Assembly (NCBI GenBank): GCA_027008665.1
Contig: JALVEA010000038.1
Span: 1 to 5,380 of the forward strand
Direction of reading: 5' to 3'
Length of the DNA: 5,380 nucleotides
DNA from: Thiotrichaceae bacterium
GTDB taxonomy: Bacteria > Pseudomonadota > Gammaproteobacteria > Thiotrichales > Thiotrichaceae
This document shows positions 1 through 4,019 of the stretch, piece by piece. Each line of letters opens with the position of its first letter. Position 1 is the first letter of the stretch. The notes beneath the pieces are model-generated. The model was not told the origin of the DNA, ran no database searches, and saw only the letters and a list, made by a program, of their open reading frames with translations. A program made the translations under genes and the position numbers.

Positions 1-435
1 GAGGCAGTTCAAGAATCTAGTCCCAAGGAGGCAATTTCTACAGATAATGGCAATAATGAAGAAACCACCTCTACAACAGATACCCCCCCTGCTTCAGCGG
101 ATGAAAAAACACAAGGGGCTAAGACTGAAACTAAAGAAGCCACCTCTACTACTGAAGTCATTACAAATGATGATAAAACTCCAGAGACAGAAACTAAAGA
201 TGTAGCCTCTGAAAAAGAAGAAACCACAAACACAATCTCCGCAGACACTGCGTCTAATGAGCAAAAATCCCAAGAAATAATCCCTCAAAATGCAGTAATT
301 TCTACAAATGAAGCATTACAAAATGCTGACAACAAGAATGCAGTACCTGCTCCATCAAACTCAATCATGGATGATATACAAGAGCAAATCAAAAAATCCA
401 AAACCCTGCTTAAACTTATTACAGATCAAGAATAA
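1..435 (+). CDS. C-terminal part of an unrecognised protein with an acidic Thr/Glu/Lys-rich tail (5' truncated)
   Basis: Frame 1 is open from the first base to a TAA at 433-435, giving 144 codons with no start in view that must be used. The protein therefore begins upstream of the window. The visible part is low-complexity and probably disordered: it is dominated by Thr, Glu, Lys, Ser, Asp and Asn, has almost no aromatic residues and no Cys. It contains degenerate repeats such as ETTST (codons 21-25), EATST (46-50) and two TETK-type units. The last ~22 residues (about 123-144, around DDIQEQIKKSK and LLKLI) look like a short amphipathic helix. I recognise no catalytic motif or domain and assign no function; the folded part, if any, lies outside the window. 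A 363-bp gap containing its own promoter signals separates it from the next gene, so it is probably not in the same operon. That it is a real gene is likely, given the uninterrupted frame and normal codon use. Confidence 0.75.
   Translation, partial: EAVQESSPKEAISTDNGNNEETTSTTDTPPASADEKTQGAKTETKEATSTTEVITNDDKTPETETKDVASEKEETTNTISADTASNEQKSQEIIPQNAVISTNEALQNADNKNAVPAPSNSIMDDIQEQIKKSKTLLKLITDQE
61..200 (+). repeat. Degenerate in-frame repeats encoding Thr/Glu/Lys-rich segments
   Basis: Two pairs of short direct repeats lie in this stretch. GAAACCACCTCTAC at 61-74 recurs as GAAGCCACCTCTAC at 136-149 (13 of 14 identical, offset 75 bp or 25 codons). GACTGAAACTAAAGA at 123-137 recurs as GACAGAAACTAAAGA at 186-200 (14 of 15 identical, offset 63 bp or 21 codons). 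Both offsets are multiples of three, so the units keep the reading frame. They suggest that the disordered tail grew by internal duplication. The units are too diverged and irregular to call a regular tandem array. Confidence 0.5.
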
Positions 436-454
436 GCAAACAGGTTCAAAAAAA

Positions 455-521
455 CTGTGCAAGCATTCGTGGAATAAATAAAAAATTTTCTTTTTCTTTA
501 TATCCCCAAATATTTGCACAG
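455..521. repeat. 8-bp inverted repeat flanking a 51-bp AT-rich core
   Basis: CTGTGCAA at 455-462 is the exact reverse complement of TTGCACAG at 514-521. The core between them holds A-rich and T-rich runs (about 474-500) that could pair weakly. On the - strand the right-hand arm is followed directly by seven T residues (the A-run at 448-454 on the + strand), which recalls a terminator, but the loop is long and the stem short. It could help end transcription of the upstream gene, be a remnant of a small mobile element, or be coincidence. I saw no target-site duplication. Confidence 0.35.
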
Positions 522-680
522 CCTAAGGAAGTAAATTTGTTTCATACCCATCCCTTGTCAATAGAGCTATCCTTCACCGCTCACAGCCCCCCTTTAATAT
601 CTAAAATTCCCCAGATACTCGGGCAATGATTGCAAAGATAGGCTTTATGCGTACTATCTACTGCTCGCCATTTACAATTT

Positions 681-696
681 TGTGATATTCATCACA
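681..696. promoter_or_regulatory. CRP (Vfr)-type operator, perfect TGTGAT-N4-ATCACA
   Basis: The sequence TGTGATATTCATCACA matches both six-base half-sites of the Escherichia coli CRP consensus (TGTGA-N6-TCACA, extended to TGTGAT-N4-ATCACA) at all 12 defined positions, with the correct spacing. The centre is at 688.5. CRP, and its Pseudomonas homologue Vfr, bind such sites when loaded with cAMP. The site is 103 bp upstream of the ATG at 799 and points to catabolite or cAMP control of the barrel-kinase operon. FNR is unlikely because its half-sites are TTGAT/ATCAA. Binding itself is inferred, and the owner could be another CRP-family regulator. Confidence 0.75.
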
Positions 697-717
697 GATA
701 TACTAGTCAACTACCCC

Positions 718-723
718 TAAACT
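718..723 (+). promoter_or_regulatory. Candidate -10 element of a class II CRP-dependent promoter
   Basis: TAAACT at 718-723 matches the sigma-70 -10 consensus TATAAT at four of six positions. A start site seven bases downstream, near 730, would put the CRP-site centre at -41.5, the classic class II activator position. The -35 position (about 695-700, CAGATA) does not resemble TTGACA, as expected for an activator-dependent promoter. An alternative -10 is TTAAAT at 739-744, which would place the operator near -62 (class I-like). The exact start cannot be settled by sequence alone. Confidence 0.4.
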
Positions 724-784
724 AAAGACATAGGGGGCTTAAATCGCAAGATTTTATAAAAATCAGAATAATTACAATTTTCCT

Positions 785-792
785 AGAAGGAG
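785..792 (+). promoter_or_regulatory. Strong ribosome binding site of the outer-membrane protein gene
   Basis: AGAAGGAG lies six bases before the ATG at 799, an excellent Shine-Dalgarno match at optimal spacing. It fixes the start that also gives a complete signal peptide. It is clearly stronger than the ribosome binding sites of the two downstream kinase genes, which fits a structural outer-membrane protein made in larger amounts than the kinases. Confidence 0.8.
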
Positions 793-798
793 TATTAT

Positions 799-2136
799 AT
801 GTCTTTAATTAAAGATAGAAAAAAAACTATTATTTCAGTTGCGTCTCTTATTATAAGTACTATTTCAATCACAACGGTTCAGGCGCAGTTGCCTGAACCT
901 TATAAGCAGGTCTGTGCCAGCCTTGGAAGCAATAATTCCCCAACAGATGAACAACAAAATTTTAAAAATATTTGCAATAATGTTATTGCACAAGAAGATG
1001 GGACTGATAATGAGGCAATCGCAGCATTAAGACATGAAGAGCTTTCTGTTCAGGGCAATGCATCACTAGACTCATCCAGAAAACATACGAATCAAATCAC
1101 TACAAGAATAAACGGACTTCGCCAATCGTTAAAGGGAGGGGCTTCTGGAGATGATAATGGATTGCTTGAATCTAGCCGTTGGGGATTTTTCGCTAATGTT
1201 GGCTATAATAAAGGCGATAGAAAACAAACTATTGCGGTCGATGGCGTAGGGGCTTTAGGTGATGCCAGCCAAGCGACTGTTCAAGGAGAAAGAGCGGCTG
1301 ATTTCGATGGCAATGAGTTATCAATCGGTCTTGATTATCGCTTCCCCGGTGAAAAAATCATCGTGGGTACAGCATTTGGTTATAATAAGTTAAATTCCCA
1401 TTTTACTGATCAAAATCACTCTGGCGGTAATACAAAACTTAAAGGACAACATTTAAGTGTTTATAGCAGCTATCTCCCATCAGATAAAATCTATATTGAT
1501 GGAATCCTCAGTATTGGTAATAATTCTATCAACGGCTCTCGCCCTGTTCCTGTTTATGACAATCGTACTGCAACCGTGCTTGCAAGCGATGGAAAGGCTT
1601 TTTCAGATACAGACAGCCAGCAATTATCCGCAAGTATCGGCATGGGTTATGAGTTTAACCGTAACGCCTTAAATATAACCCCTTATACCCGACTCGATTA
1701 TACTAATACAGATATTGATGCTTACACTGAAACCGTATTAGATAATGATCCTTCCGCTCGTAACTCCAGTGGAATGGCTTTGGCTGTAGAAAAACAAAGC
1801 GTTGACTCATTAGTTGGTGTTCTTGGCATTCGAACCAGTTATCCTATCAGTTCATCAGGCGGTGTTTTTGTTCCTCAAGCCTCACTGGAATTAAATCGTC
1901 AATTTAGACAAGATGCACGCTTTATTGATGCCACACTTCCTGTCGCCGCTGGTCTGAATACCCCCAAACCAAGTACAAAAACCTCTCAATTAGATCGAAC
2001 TTATCTTAAACTTGGTCTTGGTGTTTCTGCTCTATTCCCTAATGGACACTCTGGTTTTATTCAGATTGAATCATTACAGGCAAGCAACGACTTATCAGAT
2101 ACCGCTATTAAAGCGGGTTATAAACTGGAGTTTTAA
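799..2136 (+). CDS. Secreted outer-membrane protein with autotransporter-type beta-barrel domain and minimal passenger
   Basis: This gene encodes 445 residues that should be exported by Sec and inserted in the outer membrane by the BAM complex. Residues 1-29 form a signal peptide: basic start (KDRKK, 5-9), hydrophobic core (11-24) and a likely cut after VQA (27-29). The mature N-terminus holds a Cys pair (C39, C59), probably a disulfide, then a helical stretch (about 70-112, containing LRHEELSVQG and TTRINGLRQSL). That stretch resembles the linker seen before the barrel in a group of gammaproteobacterial autotransporter-domain proteins. From about residue 126 (SRWGFFANVGYN) to the end, alternating polar and hydrophobic strands rich in Gly, Tyr and Asn fit an autotransporter beta-domain. 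The C-terminus GYKLEF ends in Phe, the usual BAM signal. There is no long repetitive passenger, so it may act as a porin-like or receptor barrel rather than an exporter of an adhesin. It is followed after 31 bp by a kinase gene and is probably co-transcribed. The barrel class is well supported; the function is unknown. Confidence 0.85.
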   Translation: MSLIKDRKKTIISVASLIISTISITTVQAQLPEPYKQVCASLGSNNSPTDEQQNFKNICNNVIAQEDGTDNEAIAALRHEELSVQGNASLDSSRKHTNQITTRINGLRQSLKGGASGDDNGLLESSRWGFFANVGYNKGDRKQTIAVDGVGALGDASQATVQGERAADFDGNELSIGLDYRFPGEKIIVGTAFGYNKLNSHFTDQNHSGGNTKLKGQHLSVYSSYLPSDKIYIDGILSIGNNSINGSRPVPVYDNRTATVLASDGKAFSDTDSQQLSASIGMGYEFNRNALNITPYTRLDYTNTDIDAYTETVLDNDPSARNSSGMALAVEKQSVDSLVGVLGIRTSYPISSSGGVFVPQASLELNRQFRQDARFIDATLPVAAGLNTPKPSTKTSQLDRTYLKLGLGVSALFPNGHSGFIQIESLQASNDLSDTAIKAGYKLEF

Positions 2137-2157
2137 GGAAGTTCCAAGCAATAATTC

Positions 2158-2162
2158 AGGTG
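2158..2162 (+). promoter_or_regulatory. Ribosome binding site that decides the start of kinase 1
   Basis: AGGTG lies five bases before the ATG at 2168. The frame stays open upstream to an ATG at 2012, but that start would overlap the barrel gene by 125 bp and add 52 residues unlike any kinase N-terminus. The start at 2168 gives MKKIPNYTIEREIGEGG, where the kinase fold begins at once, as is normal for the family. Confidence 0.6.
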
Positions 2163-2167
2163 CACTA

Positions 2168-3982
2168 ATGAAGAAAATTCCTAATTACACTATTGAACGT
2201 GAAATCGGCGAAGGCGGGATGGCAACCGTTTATCTTGCTGTACAAGATATGCTTCATCGCTATGTTGCGCTAAAAGTGATGCGCCCTGAATTAACACAAG
2301 ATAAGAATTTTCGTCAGAGTTTTTTAAGTGAAGGTTCTACCATTGCCAATTTAGAACATAGTAATATTATACGCATTCACGATATCGGTATTACCGATGA
2401 TACGGTGTTCTATATGGCAATGGAGTATCTTAGCGGTGGTAGTCTCAAAGAAAGGCTCGACAAAGGCAAACTGTCCTACTCGCATACCGTCTTTATCCTT
2501 GAAGAAGTTGCCAATGGACTCGCTTATGCACATAAAAAAGGCTATATCCATCGAGATATTAAACCTGCAAATATCTTATTTCGTGATGATGGAATAGCCA
2601 TTCTTTCAGATTTCGGCTTAGCAAAACTACAAAGTAGTTCAGGTGAATTAACTCGTATGGGCTTTACTAAAGGCACGGTTCAATATATGAGCCCTGAGCA
2701 AGCAACCACAACAGACCTTGATCAACGCTCCGATATTTATAGCCTCGGACTTGTTTTTTATGAAATGCTAACAGGAGATAAGGCTTTTTTAGCCGATTCG
2801 ACCATACAAGCTATACATCAACATACAACAATCGCCCCTCCTAATTTACCCGATGAATACGCTTTTTTACAAGCTGTTCTGAATAAAGTTTTGGCTAAAA
2901 ATCCTGATCAACGCTATCAGAATGTAAATGATTTTATCAGGGCTATAAAAACAGCCATTCCTCCCGATCAAGACCCAGTAGAATCAAACGATGAGCAAAG
3001 TGACGCTGATGATACCACTGTATTCTTTCCTTCGCCCCCTACTACTGAACATATTGTCGCTAATAAAACCAAGAATAAGAAAAGTTTAATACTAATATTT
3101 GCCTCTTTACTTATTTTACTAGGCAGTGCCTTTGGTATTTATCAATATTCTTCTGTAAAAAATATCACTCCTCTTAATACAGCAGAAACAATGAAACTAG
3201 CACAGACAACAACGGAAATTAATAATGAAACAACATCAACTAGTAAACAAAGCCAAAATAATGCGGAACATATTAAACAGCAAGCATTGTTAAAACAAAC
3301 AGCCCCAAAAGAGGAGCTTGCAAAACAAAAAATAAGAGAAGAGCAAAAAGCAAAAGAAGTAGCCTTAGAAAAACAAAAAGCTCTTGAAGAGGCACAAGCC
3401 GAAGAACAGCGAAAAGCAACAGAAATTGAATCTGCCAAACAAAAAATACTTGCTGAAGAAAAAGCAAAAAAAGAGCAGAAAGCCAAGGAAGCGGAGCATA
3501 TAAAAAAACAACAACAATTAGCTAAACAAAAAGCTCTTAAACGAAAAAAAGCAAAAAAAGAACGGATTAGAAAAAACAAAATAGCAAAGGAGAACGCCCG
3601 TAAAAAAGCAATTGCAGAAAAACAACGTAAAGAAAAAAAGATCGCAGAGAAAAAAGCAGCAGAGGATAAAAGAAAGCGAAATCTAGTTGCAAAAAATCAA
3701 GCTAAAATCAAAGTATCTGTTACGCTTGAAGGGCGACCTTTAAAAACGTATATTATGGTCACAAAAAAAGGAAAACGTATACGGGTAGCTAAAGGAAAGT
3801 CATTTGCAGTCTTTACCCTCCCATTAGGTCAATACACTGTCTCTGCGAATTATAATGGAAAAAAAGCAACAGCCACTACCCGTTTAGAGGAAGGCGATAT
3901 TATTATGCAGAAATTTTCATTTAAAAAATCGACTCATAAAAAAGCCCCACCTCCTCCTACTACTCCTTCTTTAAATTATTGA
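2168..3982 (+). CDS. Transmembrane Hanks-type Ser/Thr protein kinase with TolA-like periplasmic helix and C-terminal beta-sandwich (kinase 1)
   Basis: This gene encodes 604 residues. The kinase domain (about 7-262) is complete: glycine loop GEGGMATVY (14-22), ATP-anchoring K36, helix-C E55, catalytic loop HRDIKPAN (128-135; base D130, K132, N135), metal-binding DFG (148-150), SPE (175-177) in place of APE, and the DIYSLG motif (189-194). It should phosphorylate Ser/Thr in the cytoplasm, including its own activation loop (S156-T170). An acidic linker holds DDTTVFFP (281-288), a possible phospho-Thr docking site. One membrane helix follows at about 306-325. Residues ~330-510 are Lys/Ala/Glu/Gln-rich and should form a long charged helix like TolA domain II. 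Residues ~512-590 look like a small Ig/PEGA-like beta-sandwich (LEGRPLKTYIMV, LPLGQYTVSANYNGKK), followed by a basic, Pro-rich tail (KKAPPPPTTP). The periplasmic half is probably a sensor or tether. The gene lies 31 bp after the barrel gene and 37 bp before a paralogous kinase. Kinase activity is well supported; the ligand and substrates are unknown. Confidence 0.9.
   Translation: MKKIPNYTIEREIGEGGMATVYLAVQDMLHRYVALKVMRPELTQDKNFRQSFLSEGSTIANLEHSNIIRIHDIGITDDTVFYMAMEYLSGGSLKERLDKGKLSYSHTVFILEEVANGLAYAHKKGYIHRDIKPANILFRDDGIAILSDFGLAKLQSSSGELTRMGFTKGTVQYMSPEQATTTDLDQRSDIYSLGLVFYEMLTGDKAFLADSTIQAIHQHTTIAPPNLPDEYAFLQAVLNKVLAKNPDQRYQNVNDFIRAIKTAIPPDQDPVESNDEQSDADDTTVFFPSPPTTEHIVANKTKNKKSLILIFASLLILLGSAFGIYQYSSVKNITPLNTAETMKLAQTTTEINNETTSTSKQSQNNAEHIKQQALLKQTAPKEELAKQKIREEQKAKEVALEKQKALEEAQAEEQRKATEIESAKQKILAEEKAKKEQKAKEAEHIKKQQQLAKQKALKRKKAKKERIRKNKIAKENARKKAIAEKQRKEKKIAEKKAAEDKRKRNLVAKNQAKIKVSVTLEGRPLKTYIMVTKKGKRIRVAKGKSFAVFTLPLGQYTVSANYNGKKATATTRLEEGDIIMQKFSFKKSTHKKAPPPPTTPSLNY
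3466..3559 (+). repeat. Cluster of four A7 tracts inside the kinase 1 coding region
   Basis: Runs of seven A residues occur at 3466-3472, 3502-3508, 3544-3550 and 3553-3559, all in the Lys-rich helix of kinase 1 (about residues 433-464). They arise from consecutive AAA Lys codons. Such tracts are prone to replication or transcription slippage; a one-base slip would remove the rest of the helix and the C-terminal sandwich. Whether this matters is unknown. Confidence 0.5.
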
Positions 3983-4005
3983 ATTCAATTTTAAAAAAAT
4001 AAAAC

Positions 4006-4010
4006 AAGAG
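4006..4010 (+). promoter_or_regulatory. Weak ribosome binding site of kinase 2
   Basis: AAGAG ends nine bases before the ATG at 4020, a modest Shine-Dalgarno match at slightly long spacing. An in-frame TAA at 4014-4016 blocks any earlier start, so the ATG at 4020 is the first one possible and also gives a normal kinase N-terminus. Confidence 0.45.
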
Positions 4011-4019
4011 ATATAAATA

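Larger units (their letters stand above)
436..798. other. Intergenic regulatory region, no gene seen
   Basis: I find no credible open reading frame on either strand and no tRNA-like or rRNA-like sequence in these 363 bases. The left part (about 448-521) is AT-rich and bounded by an inverted repeat, listed separately. The middle (about 540-660) shows nothing I can assign, apart from a C-run at 587-592. The right part (about 670-798) holds the control signals of the outer-membrane protein gene: a CRP-type operator at 681-696, candidate -10 elements, and a strong ribosome binding site. A 10-bp direct repeat, TTACAATTTT, occurs at 672-681 and 772-781. Its significance is unknown, and it could be chance in such AT-rich DNA. 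Confidence 0.6.

Noticed and set aside
9..288. Minus-strand open frames opposite the Thr/Glu-rich tail
   Set aside because: They are the Val/Ser/Phe-rich antisense images of low-complexity coding DNA, have no ribosome binding site, and lie opposite a well-supported + frame.
699..704. TATACT as the -10 box of the barrel gene promoter
   Set aside because: It is a good hexamer, but there is no -35 box 16-18 bp upstream, and it would put the CRP operator centre near -22, where CRP could only block. The downstream -10 candidates fit an activating position better. It remains a possible CRP-repressed promoter.
1457..1672. Plus-strand 71-codon open frame inside the barrel gene
   Set aside because: It is an out-of-frame shadow of a strongly supported coding region, with no ribosome binding site and no independent signal.
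2012..2167. Upstream in-frame extension of kinase 1 starting at ATG 2012
   Set aside because: It would overlap the barrel gene by 125 bp, has no clear ribosome binding site, and the extra 52 residues do not resemble a kinase N-terminus. The ATG at 2168 has AGGTG five bases upstream and gives the normal family start.
3466..3559. Programmed -1 ribosomal frameshift at the A-rich slippery heptamers
   Set aside because: The 0-frame continues through a folded-looking C-terminal domain to a natural stop, I see no downstream stimulatory hairpin or upstream internal Shine-Dalgarno, and there is no long overlapping frame to join.
3142..3579. Minus-strand 145-codon open frame rich in Phe, Cys and Ala
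   Set aside because: It is the antisense of the Lys/Ala/Glu-rich helix of kinase 1: AAA and GCA codons read backwards become TTT and TGC, giving a false hydrophobic protein.
3978..3989. 12-bp palindrome ATTGAATTCAAT over the kinase 1 stop codon, considered as a terminator
   Set aside because: It has no loop, is nearly all A/T, and is followed by only four T residues before an A-run, so it would make a very weak hairpin. More likely chance in AT-rich DNA, with read-through into kinase 2.
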